35,033 nt of DNA from Nemertoderma westbladi (GCA_032718475.1 JAUCBJ010005424.1:1-35033); one strand, 5' to 3'; positions 1 through 10,180 are shown, counted from the first letter of the stretch. The notes: generated by a model not told the origin, from the letters alone. Numbers and translations: made by a program.

Positions 1-860
1 TAATTTGGGAAAAAAATGGTTTACCCCCCACCCCCTCCCTTAAAAATCATTAATTATTTAATAAATAAACAATATTATTGATACGAAGTTAAATATATAT
101 AAATTTAATTAAATATATATAAATTTAAATCTAAACTATCTAAACTAATAAATCTATCACATAATTGCGTATTGTCTACTTACTATAATAGCACGGTGCA
201 ATATGCCTTTACTATAATACATGTACACACACACTAAGCACAAACAAAGCAAATTTATAGATTACAGTAAACAATTAAAAAATAAATTAAGATAAAAATA
301 ATAGAAGATATGAAATTAAAATTTACCTCTCAACTGAAACGAAAATATTTTTATTCTTAAATTGTTACATTTTCGATCGAATATCCCCAAGATCGGGAGA
401 TAAAGAAGTACCATAAGTAATCCACAATATTGCATTGATTTTACTTTTTTTCCCGGCGAAAAAGTAAATATTTTTGATAGAATTTTTTAAATATTATTAC
501 ATGAAACGTGTTGAAAGAGCAACGACGTAGAAAAGGTTTGCAAGTAATTTGAGCAAAATCCATTCGCACACTCAATAGTTATTGCAACTTTATCGTCTAC
601 AAGGCGAACTCCAAAAAGGAACTCGTTGGTGTTAAGCGGCTCTCTAGTTACGTAATAAATATTCGAGAACACTAAATTATTTAACATTGAGTGAGGCAGC
701 ATTAGGAGTTGAAGAGTACAATAATTAGAATCGCAGTAACTATGGAAGCAATATAGTAAAATACTACAGTTCAATTAATTTTGCAACACTAATATCGTTC
801 TATATTTTATTAAAGAATTGAGCAACAAAAAGTACCAATTTAAGAATAAAATTACGCATT
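1..860. other. AT-rich intergenic spacer
   Basis: No convincing gene is seen. The stretch is AT-rich with short repeats such as the twice-occurring aaatatatataaatttaa near 90-128. A 95-codon open frame on the minus strand (487-774) has no recognisable domain and a composition that looks like chance. It lies beyond the 3' end of the macroH2A gene. Confidence 0.6.
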
Positions 861-985
861 ATATGGGAAAAAAAAGTAGAACATTTTTTTTCAATATTCT
901 CTCGACCCTTTATTAACCTCGCCTACGTTCGGTAAATAAAATGCCTCGAGAATAGTGAAAAAAGTTCTACTTTTTCCCATGTAGG
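861..985. repeat. Short inverted repeat (hairpin / MITE-like)
   Basis: The left arm, starting tatgggaaaaaaaagtagaa near 862 and ending at ttctc near 902, is the reverse complement of the right arm, which begins gagaatagtg near 950 and ends tttttcccat near 980. Arms are about 35-40 bp with a few mismatches and indels in the A/T runs; the loop is about 45 bp. A clear target-site duplication was not found, so calling it a MITE is only a guess. Confidence 0.6.
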
Positions 986-1320
986 CCAAACAGGGAAATA
1001 AGTAATTATTCTTTCAAATGCCATTACCATATTGGATTCTAGATTCAAATTGTATCCCCTCGAAGTATAAAATTAGGAATATTATGAAAAAATATGTAAA
1101 ATAAAACGCCAGGCTCCTAATTCGAGCAGATGAGTTACTCAAAATATCATGTTATCTATAGAACCAACAAACAACGCGATAGTAAATCCGTACCTACAGG
1201 TGGTAAACAGCTGAGGGTCAAATAACATTTACAACATTTTAGGAGGAGAGGAGATAGGATAATTACCCACATTTAAAATTTGAATAATTATTAATTAAAT
1301 ATACTTTTTCGTATTTTGTA

Positions 1321-1326
1321 TTTATT
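1321..1326 (-). promoter_or_regulatory. Polyadenylation signal AATAAA for macroH2A
   Basis: On the minus strand AATAAA lies about 90 nt downstream of the macroH2A stop codon. I see no replication-type histone 3' stem-loop near the stop, which agrees with macroH2A genes being polyadenylated and replication-independent. Confidence 0.5.
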
Positions 1327-1416
1327 GTACTATACACTAACAATTTAGTTTCTTTGAAGTTCTAATAGAGAAATTCAATTAATAGTTAAACTATTTATAG
1401 TGACGATTAGAGTTAA

Positions 1417-2523
1417 TTAATCCATCAATCTTCTCAGCTCAGTAATATATATATCGATGGTTTCTTGGTCGTAAAGAACAAAGTAAATACTACGGAGGCA
1501 ACCTGGAGTTTTTTCCGATTTAAAGTACTCGCTCAAACTCCTCAGGATTACCTGAGCCGCTTCCTGTTTGGGGAACCCGGCGTTCCCCGCCCCGATACAC
1601 GGGAACGCAATGCTAGTCAACCCGTTCCCCACGGCCACAGCGAGACAACTAGCCACGGTGGCGGTCAGCGCGCCGCCCGCCGCCTGAGACCAACTCCCGG
1701 GCCCGTTGGCGTGGATCACGTGACCGGCGCCGAAGTTACAACCCGGGGAGATAACCGCCCCGTTACTAGGCAACGAGCCACCACGCAGCTGCCCCCGCGC
1801 CTCATCCAGACCCTTGTGGAAAGCAGCGCCACCTACCGTTGATAACCGACAGCCTACCTGTCCGCCTAGACTAAGGGAAGAGCTAGACGGGTGGACAATA
1901 GCGTCGCAGACAACATCTGTTATGTCGCCCTGGACTACCATTAGTCGTTGCCCATTGCCTAGGGTACGTTCTCCTAGTACTGTAAACGGTGTTCTAGAAG
2001 GTCCTAATCTAGTCGCACCAGCAACTGTTTTCTTAGCAGCAATAGGTTTTTTTATTGAAATGCTTTTTTTAGTCGCTTTTTTATTAACTGCTACCGGTAT
2101 CGCGGAAATATTTTTTTGTTTATTAACTGGTAATCTTTTTTTTGTTAATAATAACTCGGGGGCTATGCGGGGTAGAACGCCACCTTGCGGTATGGTAACG
2201 TCGCGTAACATTTCGTGCAATTCAACATCGTTCGCTACCGCTAGTAGGATGTGTCGCGGAGTTATCCGCCAGCGTTTGTTGGCCTTCGCTGCGTTCCCAG
2301 CCAATTCCAGGACCTCGGCGGAAACGTATTCTAGAACAGCGGCGAGGTATACCGGTGTGCCAGCGCTAATACGGACCCTGCGTCCAAAAGACTGCCGCAG
2401 ATAACGCATTACCCTGGAGACTGGAAAGTAAACACCAGCGCGAGAGGAGCGGGATAAGCGACCGGAGACCGGGTGGGGCGCCCTCTTCTTGGATTTAGTG
2501 ACAGGTGCTTTAGTGGTGGACAT
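1417..2523 (-). CDS. Core histone macro-H2A, single exon, ADP-ribose-binding-type macro domain
   Basis: The 368-residue protein is close to the usual macroH2A length (about 370). Residues 1-25 are a basic tail. Residues 26-125 are the H2A fold, with [33 protein letters not shown] and [13 protein letters not shown]. Residues 127-176 are a Lys-rich linker. Residues 178-368 are a macro domain with VVQGDI (Asp200), GGQVG (220-224) and [10 protein letters not shown] (311-320). The sequence around Asp200-Gly224 resembles the macroH2A1.1 splice form of vertebrates, which binds ADP-ribose, rather than 1.2. Acidic-patch residues Glu65, Glu70, Glu73, Asp99 and Glu101 are present, but the position between the last two is Val100 where macroH2A and H2A normally have Glu. 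Known role of the family: a nucleosome variant in repressed chromatin and PARP signalling. The coding region is uninterrupted; vertebrate genes have several introns. It is more GC-rich than its surroundings. Start: first ATG, followed by a typical basic tail. Confidence 0.95.
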   Translation of the reverse strand: MSTTKAPVTKSKKRAPHPVSGRLSRSSRAGVYFPVSRVMRYLRQSFGRRVRISAGTPVYLAAVLEYVSAEVLELAGNAAKANKRWRITPRHILLAVANDVELHEMLRDVTIPQGGVLPRIAPELLLTKKRLPVNKQKNISAIPVAVNKKATKKSISIKKPIAAKKTVAGATRLGPSRTPFTVLGERTLGNGQRLMVVQGDITDVVCDAIVHPSSSSLSLGGQVGCRLSTVGGAAFHKGLDEARGQLRGGSLPSNGAVISPGCNFGAGHVIHANGPGSWSQAAGGALTATVASCLAVAVGNGLTSIAFPCIGAGNAGFPKQEAAQVILRSLSEYFKSEKTPGCLRSIYFVLYDQETIDIYITELRRLMD

Positions 2524-2780
2524 ATTGCAGTATTGTTTAAGCTGTTAAATTAAAAGTTAGTAGACTATTACCGACAGGTAATACAGTAATGGTATTCTTA
2601 CTGGTACTGCTAATTTGAATACAGTAATCCTGTAGGCAGGTAGGCCTAATCAAGTAACAGGCAAGGACTACTATACTACGTCTAGTATACAACACTCGTC
2701 CCCTTTGTTAAAAGCCTCGCTGCACTCGTTCTTTATTTCTTAACATCAAAATATATATGTTATTAATAATTACGAGTGTG
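2524..2780 (-). promoter_or_regulatory. Upstream region of macroH2A, possible 5' UTR intron acceptor
   Basis: Read on the minus strand, a stretch resembling a splice acceptor, acttttaatttaacag, ends at 2542, 18 nt before the ATG, so a 5' UTR intron is possible. No firm TATA box or initiator was identified. Confidence 0.2.
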
Positions 2781-3247
2781 TACTAAATTTCATGAAAATC
2801 CTTTGGTAACAATGTCTATAAGCTATAACAGTATAAAGCAATACCAAACCAATGGACTTCGCTAGCGAAGTCGGATGAAGGGGTGTGCCAGTCATAGTCA
2901 TGCAGTCCTGTAGTATAGTAGTCCTTGGTAACAGGTAAATACAATAGGCGTAATCAATCCCGTAATAGGTAATACAGTACCGGTACCCTACCCGGAATAT
3001 CAGAATACTTTATGGGCATAGCCATAGCAGTATAGAGACACCTTGGCATCCTTGACTGCTTAACTATTGTAGTGTAGGCCTACCGCGGTACCGCTACCGG
3101 CAATATTGTAATACAGTAATAGGCCAATAAATTACGAAATCGCAACCATTACAAACAATGCAGCAGAGTAAGAACCCAGTTGATAACGTTGCCTAGCAAT
3201 ATTTCAGCTACATAAATTTCCAACACACTACAACACAACTACTGTAC
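2560..3247. other. Spacer rich in GTAATACAGTAAT / GGTACC / TAGGCCTA motifs
   Basis: No gene is seen. Short motifs such as aatacagtaat, ggtaccg and taggcct recur irregularly, also elsewhere in the window (for example 18900-18995 and 33500-33545), and look like background simple-sequence content of this genome. Confidence 0.5.
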
Positions 3248-3307
3248 ATGTTGTGCTGTAGTACAGTTACTATAGTACTGTATATCTGGAGCGGTACCTA
3301 CTATACT

Positions 3308-3665
3308 AAAAGGTTTACCGACCTATACCGAGCTATACCGATTTATACCGAACTATACAGATCTACTACCGAACTACAGTTTATACCTACCGATCTATAC
3401 CAAAGTTATACAGTACCAACCTATAAAATGACTCTTAAAAAGGTATAGCGACCGATACTGCATACTGAGCTATAACAATACAATACAGAGTTATACCGTC
3501 CTATACCAAGCTATAACAATGCAATTCAGAGCTACACCGACCTATACCGAGCTAACACCGGCCTACACCGACCTATCAGCCTATACCGAGCTAACACCGG
3601 CCTATTATTTACCGACCTATTCTAAGCTATACCAATGCGATTCAGAGATATACCGACCACCTTTA
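3308..3665. repeat. Degenerate tandem array of accgacctataccgagctata-like units
   Basis: Units of roughly 10-20 bp built on accgacctataccgagctat recur many times with substitutions and indels from about 3310 to 3660. The short plus-strand ORFs here simply translate the repeat (Tyr/Thr/Pro/Leu-rich) and are not genes. Confidence 0.7.
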
Positions 3666-3877
3666 CTTGGTGTAAAAGCTACGTCGACAGCCGACATCAG
3701 ACAACCGACATAACCGTTATAAACATTAAGGGAAAAGAGCAGGTTACATTCACCTACTACATATATACTACAGTACTCCTGTATAATCGACCTGCTGCAT
3801 TGAAACTGAACATTGAGATGCTATGCCGGCTTAACAAAATCATTTTCCACCATGCAATCCACAATTGACAACCCTAA

Positions 3878-4225
3878 TGCAGCGTGCATTAAGAATGTTA
3901 CTGTTATGTCTGCTTATAAAAACTCAACAAAGTTGCTCCGCCACGACTCCCTATCACCCATATGCCTTTCGCGAGATAATCCGCATCTTCAAGGCCAGTA
4001 TCCTTTAGGAGGCGTCTCACTAAAGTCATGGGCTGATGTCCACCACACTTATTTTCTCCATGGGGCTGCCAAAGCACTCGATTGTGCACAGGCTGTCCTC
4101 ACGGCGAAAACAATGTCATACAAAGCGGAGGATGATTTGTTCTAGAGTCAAACTTGGGGGAATCATTGAGACACATCCAATGTTATATAGTATCTGGTTG
4201 GACATGTGTGCATTTGTACATTACT
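3878..4225 (-). mobile_element. LINE 3' fragment (same family as 28-31 kb)
   Basis: The minus strand encodes a degraded version of the C-terminal tail of the LINE ORF: RVLWQPHGENKCGG, then LVRRLLKDTGLEDAD, matching LVLWQPHGVNKHGG and FLRRILKDTGREDAD of the copy at 30.4-31.2 kb. It ends near 3878 with an altered form of the family's 3' tail (attcttaatgcacgctgcat). Several frame breaks; clearly dead and older than the other copies. Confidence 0.75.
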
Positions 4226-4303
4226 TTCACCGATAACCTACTTATACTCATTATAAAAAAGCCTTAAATCATTAGCATTAGCATTAAAAATCATTAGATT
4301 TTC

Positions 4304-4308
4304 ACAAT
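4304..4308. repeat. Target-site duplication ACAAT, left copy
   Basis: ACAAT directly precedes the left LTR (TGTGACGG...) and directly follows the right LTR at 12170-12174. Five bp fits BEL/Pao and many other LTR elements. Confidence 0.85.
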
Positions 4309-4881
4309 TGTGACGGGATCCACCGAGGATCCCGGTTTATCCGGTTTCTAGTCTACGCGTCCCCGCCGTGTGTATGTGAAAAGATGGAAAGAGTTATTGA
4401 TTGATCGGTGTATATAGTTTCAAGGGTATAATAGTACAATATAGCAATTACTGAAGTGAATGTTATTGAAAGCAAAGTTACTGGTAAATGATGATATATT
4501 ACTGACAGTAGACGGAGATGGTGATTAGAGTTCCGGTACTGACTTACTACAAGTGAATGAATTACACGGTTACTGGTAATATATATTGCACGGTTGGCCG
4601 CGTTACGTCACTCAGTTGATGCCTTCCCCCCATTGGCTAATAACTCACTTCTCACCCTCACCTCCCTGGGAGTGTTCTCCCCATGCTGCTGTCATTCTCT
4701 CCTTCTCTTGGAGGTTAACCTCTGACCCCCATTGTGTGTATGTTCTCTGGGGTTTCTCCTTCCCATTTTATTGGGGTGACACGAGGTTGATATTGGCAAT
4801 CAACCTCGTGTTCCCAATATTGCTTAGGGCGCTCTTTCCCACTTTATAGGGGTTGATGTGGCGGAATTGAATATGCTCACA
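4309..4881 (-). repeat. Left LTR (3' LTR of the minus-strand element)
   Basis: This is a 573-bp sequence beginning TGTGACGG and ending GCTCACA on the plus strand, repeated almost exactly at 11590-12169. By eye the two differ by a handful of substitutions plus an indel cluster near 4540-4560. It contains a 13-bp perfect hairpin at 4779-4811. The 87-codon plus-strand ORF inside it also occurs in the other LTR and is not a gene. Confidence 0.95.
4779..4811. other. 13-bp perfect hairpin in the left LTR
   Basis: The arms acacgaggttgat and atcaacctcgtgt pair perfectly around a 7-nt loop, with partial extension by flanking ttggg / cccaa. The same hairpin is in the right LTR (about 12067-12099). Confidence 0.85.
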
Positions 4882-4889
4882 CTCTCCCC
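4882..4889 (-). promoter_or_regulatory. Polypurine tract of the LTR element
   Basis: On the minus (sense) strand GGGGAGAG immediately precedes the 3' LTR, the usual place and composition of the plus-strand primer. It is followed outward by a 10-bp perfect inverted repeat, tgctatcttc / gaagatagca (4891-4917). Confidence 0.6.
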
Positions 4890-6110
4890 ATGCTATCTTC
4901 CCGGTGAGAAGATAGCATCAACCTCAAGTGCGCTTAAATTCCGCTGGAAACTCGATCTACTATCGGGTGTGGGGTGGAGTTATTTTTTTTTCTTGGAGTC
5001 GGCTTTCCAGGCCGCTCCCTATGGGTATGATGTCACTACCCTCTGGCGTCTCGTGTCGGGCCGATCGTGCGCTTCTTTCATACAACTTTTGTTTCCCCAA
5101 CACTCTCACCACTCTAACTCCGCTCTAACTCCTCCACTCGAACTCCGCTCTTACTCTCTCCCCACACCTGAATCGCACTCTCCTGCACTCTTTCTCGCCA
5201 GCAGCACCTCTCCATACTCCTCTCTACTCTCTGCCACTCCCTAAGGCCCCAATCTCTAATACTACCCCTGTGCTATCATACTATCTACCTTATCTAAATT
5301 GCTAACTATCTAACTATCTTACTCTCTACTAACTCTCCGACTCTAACTAGCTCTACTAAGTCTAACTCCTACTAACTCTTCTAAGTCTCTAACTCCTAAC
5401 TCTACTAAGTCTACTAACTCTTACTACTTCTAGCTCTAACTAAAAACCTCTAACTTTCTACTAACTCTAATAACTAGAACTCTCTAACTCTCTACTAACT
5501 CTATCTCTACTGCTACCTCTAACTCTGCTACCACCTCTATCTTCGTGGCGCTTGCGGTGCTCACAACCACTCTCTTACTACTTCCACCTACTCTGATACT
5601 ACCTCTACTTCCTCTAACTCTACTACCTCTACTCCGCTAACTACGTGGTGCTTAGAGTGCCCACAACCCTTCTGCTACTCTTGCCAACTCTTCTAACTAC
5701 GTGGCGCTTAGGGTGCCCACAACCCCTCTGCTACTACCTCCATCTACGTGGCGCTTCCGGTGCCCACAACCTCTCTCTGCTACTACTTCTACGTGGCGAT
5801 TCCGGTGCCCACAACCACCTACTACTACTCGTGGCATGACAATATGCCACACTCCGTTACCCGCCGACTTCTAACCTAACTATCTTCTAACTACTTACTC
5901 TCTACCTTCTACTTCTATTTTATTATTTTATTATTTAATTATTTAATTATTTTTATTTAAATAATTATTTTATTCTTATTCGAGTGGGAAGGGCGTCTCG
6001 CCCTCATTCCCACCCCCCTCAGTCCAACACATTGGACGACTTAACTCTGAAGTGCCCCTTTTTCCAGTAGGCACTCTCCCACTGCCTCCTTTATACGTCC
6101 TCTTATTCTT
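4890..6110. repeat. CT-rich low-complexity and minisatellite region inside the LTR element
   Basis: This replaces the place where pol would be expected. From about 5240 to 5640 it is an irregular (CTAACTCTACTA)-like array. From 5540 to 5830 a unit containing acgtggcgcttnnggtgcccacaacc recurs five times at 42-100 bp spacing. 5900-5960 is AT-rich. No protein motif is visible in any frame. Confidence 0.7.
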
Positions 6111-6112
6111 CG

Positions 6113-6973
6113 CTACACTCTCTCCATCAATTCCAACTCACCAGGAATTGGTTCTCTCTCTTCTGCCACCCTGAAATCGGGTCTCTCCGCCGCCTTCTTA
6201 ACTTTCTCGTCTCCTGGCATCAAAATGCCACCTCCCACCTTGTTATCTCCCGGCGGCAGAATGAATAGAAAGTGAAAGAACAGGCAAAACAGAAGGTACA
6301 ACAATAGTCCTATCCCTTTCCATCCTGTCTTCCTACTCGAGCTCGCCCTTGTTGGTATGCCTCTCAACCGGACCGGCATCTCTTCCGGACACTCCTCTGG
6401 ACACTCCTCTAGACACTGCTCTGGACTATTTTCCTCCTGACACTCCACCGGACACTCCTCCGGACATCTCGCCGTCCGCTCCTCTCCATCTCCATACCGA
6501 TACTTGCTGGGAAATCCATTCTCCTCCGCCCACTCTCTTACTGTTTCTTCCCTGTCTGGCTCTACTATCTCCTGTTTCTCCTCTTCGACCTCCGTGTCTA
6601 CAGTGCCTGGTAACATGCACCCTGATGTCTCCGTCACCCTGGATGGAATCTTGGTTTTAACTGGGCCGCTAAGCGTCCATCTGAACGGCGTGAGGATCGC
6701 CGTCGGGTCCCGCTGCCTGTCTTCGCCGAAGACCGTCTGTGTTCTCTCGTGGGCCGTCGGGCAGTCCATTCCTACTATGATGGATACCTTCCTAACGTCC
6801 ACCTCTGGTATTGAGAAATCGATACCGTCCAGGAATGTATATTGTTTGACTTCGATGTTGGTTGGTCGCCTGGCGTTGATATTTATCGATTCTATCACGT
6901 GGATGGGGTCGATGGTCGCCCCATAGTCACATCCCGGTGCAATCGCTGATATCCTGCACCGTCCCATCCTCAT
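6113..6973 (-). pseudogene. Post-protease (DUF1758-like) segment and Cys/TM tail of the BEL/Pao-like element
   Basis: An open frame of 286 codons. The N-terminal ~110 residues resemble the part of BEL/Pao pol that follows the protease: VSIIVGMDCPTAH, then a T-P-F-R-W-T-L-S-G-P motif like the T-x-L-G-W-x-x-x-G-P of the family. Where the RT should begin the protein instead becomes acidic, then Cys-Pro-Glu-rich (residues 167-205, repeating PEEC), and then carries a strongly hydrophobic, membrane-like stretch (220-239). The tail is not recognised. The true frame extends upstream of the first Met and joins the protease by a one-base frameshift near 7010. This fits a large pol deletion. Confidence 0.6.
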
Positions 6974-7005
6974 CTCCAGGACCTCATCCTTACATGAGAC
7001 GGTAG

Positions 7006-7464
7006 TTACCGCATTCTATTCGGCCTTGTCTTTAGCCCTATCTCTTCGGCCACCCAGTTCTCCACCAGCGTGAAGGCTGCTCTGCTGTCAACCAGCATTA
7101 ATGTCGTTACTGATCGACCGCCCTCTCCTGATATCTTCACTGGTACTACCCTGAGTAGTACTTTTCTCTTGTTTCTTGCCACTGTCATGCTTATAGCCAT
7201 TGTTTGGCCTCCAGTCTCGGACTCTCTAACTGCTGTTTCTCTACACTCTCCGGATCTGTGTTCTTCTACCACACATCGATGACATAGTCCGTTTGCGTCT
7301 GTGTAGGCTATACGATCTTGTTTGGGCAACGCTTGCCAGTGCTTACAACTCCTGGTCTTATGGGTTCCGTCCCGATGTAATTGACATTCGAATCCTGGAT
7401 TATAGCGTTCCCTATATAGTCCTTCACGTATCGCGCGTAGGTTTATATCTACCGATTTAGTGTT
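7006..7464 (-). pseudogene. Zinc-knuckle and retropepsin-like protease of the BEL/Pao-like element
   Basis: Open from about 7464 without a Met; the first ATG is at 7329. Upstream of that Met the frame reads ...ECQLHRDGTHKTRSC, then GLCHRCVVEEHRSGEC. These paired Cys/His knuckles are typical of BEL/Pao gag-pol. They are followed by an aspartic protease core, TLMLVDSRAAFTLVENW. The active site should be Asp-Ser/Thr-Gly; here it is D-S-R, consistent with a single GGA-to-AGA change, so the enzyme should be inactive. The frame ends at 7006, and homology continues in another frame. Confidence 0.7.
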
Positions 7465-8564
7465 TTGGTTGTCTGTACTCGGCCTACTGGGTATGTTGGG
7501 ATTATTTTATTTATGGTGTTATTTTCTTTCTGTCCCTGCCACGGTGTGGCCCTACTCCCAGCTAACTGTGGGCTTGTAGCCCCCTGTGTGGCCGCGTGTG
7601 GTAGCGACTGTCTTACTCTCGAGAATGGATCTGTCGGATTATGTTCGGGTCCAGGCCCGTTGTATTCGGTCTTTGGCGCCTTCCCCAAACTATCCTCACT
7701 ATAGACTGGGTCTGTTATCAACTCGGCTTCGTAGTTGAGGAAGTTTGACATTTCCTCCAGCCCCGGCTCCGCACCTTTCTTCTCTCGAGTGGAGAAGGCA
7801 ATCTTCCTCCACTTGCTCCGCAGCCAGATTGGCAGTGCCTGCGCTATCGTGGTGATGTTATTAGATGCGTTGAGTTCGTATGGCGCGTCTAGCGTCTTTA
7901 ACACGATTAACGCCTTCTCGACCTTGTTTGCAAAGGTCTTTATGCTAACGGGGTTGTCCTGTAGGCCACCCGATGTTATACCTCTCAGGGTTTGCCAGAT
8001 GATCTTGGCTGGGTGTCCGTATTCCCTGTCTAGCGCCCGCCATGCTGTCGTGAAGCCGCCCTCGATGCCCTGGTACTGCCTCACAATGTCGTATGCTGGG
8101 CCTCCCGTATACACCTGTAGATATTTTAGGCACTCCGCCCGCGTCAAGTTCTTACTTAATATCTCGTTACTGTACATGCGCCGAAACTACAGATATTCTT
8201 CCGGCCTACTTCCATCGAGTTTAAATGGCTCGACTGATGGTAACTCGATCCTGGTCTTTAATGCATCGATTAGCATCGCCATTCCCATCGCCTGTGCTTC
8301 CAATGGGTTCGATGGATGGTGTACAGATTCTGCCGTTGGGTGCGGTCCGTTCGTCCTATCTGTTGACCTTTGCGTCGGATATATCATTGGGGTTAACGGC
8401 CCCCTCCATATTTCCGTGTCGCACGACCTGTTCTCGTCCAGGGGGTTCGGTGTTCTCGTTGCTGTTCGAGTATATTGTTGATATTGTAATGGGGGAATGT
8501 CACCCTGTCCCCCCCCCACCGGTATGTTTGGTACTGGGGTTGATGTTAATATATTGGGGCCCAT
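7449..8564 (-). pseudogene. Gag core (DUF1759-like) of the BEL/Pao-like element, one in-frame stop
   Basis: Two same-frame segments (8564-8187 and 8177-7449) are separated by a TAG at 8187-8189. Before the stop: ELPSVEPFKLDGSRPEEYL. After it: FRRMYS, then AECLKYLQVYTGGPAYDIV, then a helical region to about residue 150 and a Pro/Gln/Ser-rich tail. This matches the layout of BEL/Pao gag (a LPK-x-F-G/D-G-x-P-x-x-Y/W start and a L-x-x-x-L-x-G-x-A motif). A frameshift near 7465-7480 separates it from the zinc-knuckle frame. Confidence 0.7.
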
Positions 8565-8599
8565 ACATCTATCTACAATAACTCTCCCCTCCCCTGGAT

Positions 8600-9660
8600 A
8601 TATGTTATGTCCCTGTGTATTATAGTCATGCTGCTGTGCCGGTACCGATATAGGCCTATCTACTTCTCGCCTACCTACCGGTATGTACTCCGCGACTTCC
8701 GGGTTTAATCCCGTCGTCCGCGCTACCCTATTGCCTACTCTATCTCTCCCAGCATGGCCTATAATAGTATGTGCAGTAAGGCCTACAGTATGTCCTCAGT
8801 CTGCATGTGCCCTTCCGAACCGAAGTTTATTCTTCGCGAATCTCGAATCTTCCCGCGACTACCGTACTCTCGGTCGGCAGCTATATCCCGTCGGGAAGTT
8901 TCTCTTCGATCCCCTATCCTGCTCTCGCCTTCGTATCGGTACATCCTGTACCGCTCTCCTGGCGTGCGGTGCGTTTCTCCGGGGCGACGGCAATCTCCCG
9001 AAGTTCGACCCCACTGACTCCCTAACCCCATCTCTACTATCGACGGCTCGCTATCCGTCCTCGCTCTCCGGTTGCTCCTAGCAACGACTCTTCTATTATC
9101 CTCACTTCTTCTCTCTTAGACCCCTCTGTTAAACTCTACTAATCTTCTTCTATCTTCGACCTCTCGGCTAAACTCTACTAATCTACTCTCGGCGCTAACA
9201 TCTGACTCTACTCTGTCCGGTTGGACCTTCCTGGGGATACTCGCCATCCCCCTACTATACTCCGTCGTCGGGTGCCGCGGTTCACCTAACTTGCCCCGCG
9301 CACTATCCGCCGACGCCCGTGGGACATTCTCTGCCCCCCCTCTCTCTCTACTAATCTCTCGCGGTGGGGCGCCCATAGCCCCCCCCCCCCCCACCCACTA
9401 CTTCTAACTTCACTATCTCTTACTACACTTCTGCGTCCCTCTTGTCGGACATTTTCTACCCCCCCTCTCTCGCCACTAATCTTTCGTGGTGGGGCGCCCG
9501 TAGCCCCCCCCCCCCCCCACCCGCTACTCCTAACTTCACTATCTCTTACTACACTTCTATGCCCCCTTGTGGGGCATCCTCTGCCCCCCCTCTCTCGCTA
9601 CTAATCTTCCGTGGTGGGGCGCCCGTAGCCCCCCCCCCCCACTCGCCACATCTAAATTCA
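8600..9660. repeat. Low-complexity linker with three ~124-bp tandem repeats
   Basis: From about 9300 to 9665 a unit of 122-126 bp recurs three times. Each contains ggggcgcccgtagcccccc followed by a poly-C run of 11-16 bases and cttcactatctcttact. Minus-strand ORFs at 9394-9116 and 9836-9549 translate this repeat (Gly/Arg/Ser-rich) and may be part of a decayed gag linker. 8783-9031 encodes an Arg/Asp/Glu-rich segment of the same type. Confidence 0.65.
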
Positions 9661-9754
9661 CTATCTCTTACTTCACTACTACACCCCTCTCTAGTCGACA
9701 CACTAACCCTACTGCGGCTGGGTCTATTCACCCCCGCTTCTCTCTCTGCTATTG

Positions 9755-9875
9755 TGTGGCCTACCAGGCCCTCTACTTCCTGCCTACTAACTACGCGGCC
9801 TACCAGGCCCTCACTGGGTTGACTCAACCCCGCCACTTCCTACCTACTAACTACGTGGCCTACCAGGCCCTCGTC
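9755..9875. repeat. Minisatellite with GGCCTACCAGGCCCTC units
   Basis: tgGCCTACCAGGCCCTC occurs three times (about 9758, 9797, 9856), joined by ttcctrcctactaactacg. 9920-10180 beyond it is AT-rich with repeated ttatttgaattatttt-like motifs and no coding signal. Confidence 0.65.
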
Positions 9876-10180
9876 CGTCGGGCTGTCTGCGCCCGCCGCG
9901 TTTATATTAATAGCACCACTACCAGTATCGCCCGTTAAATCAATTAAATCCTCCAAATCAATTAAATTATTTTGCACGCCTAAATTAGAAACGGAATTAT
10001 TTTGTTCGTTCGAAATAAGATTATTTGAATTATTTTGCGTATTTATATTATTTGGATTATTTTGTAAATTTACATTATTTGAATTATTTGTATTTAAATT
10101 TAAATTACTACTACTAGGTAAAATATTAATTAGAATTATCCACTACAGTACTATTAATATTAACGTTATCTACTGTATTA

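Noticed and set aside
1465-2404. Two plus-strand ORFs (1465-1842 and 1814-2404)
   Set aside because: Antisense shadows of the macroH2A coding region, whose minus-strand product is unmistakable.
4586-4849. Plus-strand ORF repeated at 11874-12158
   Set aside because: It is duplicated only because it lies in the two LTRs, is antisense to the element, and has no recognisable domain.
5645-5839. Leu-rich plus-strand ORF
   Set aside because: Translation of the acgtggcgctt/gtgcccacaacc minisatellite.
4890-6110. Possible remnant of reverse transcriptase in the LTR element
   Set aside because: No frame on either strand shows RT, RNase H or integrase motifs; the DNA is CT-rich repeat.
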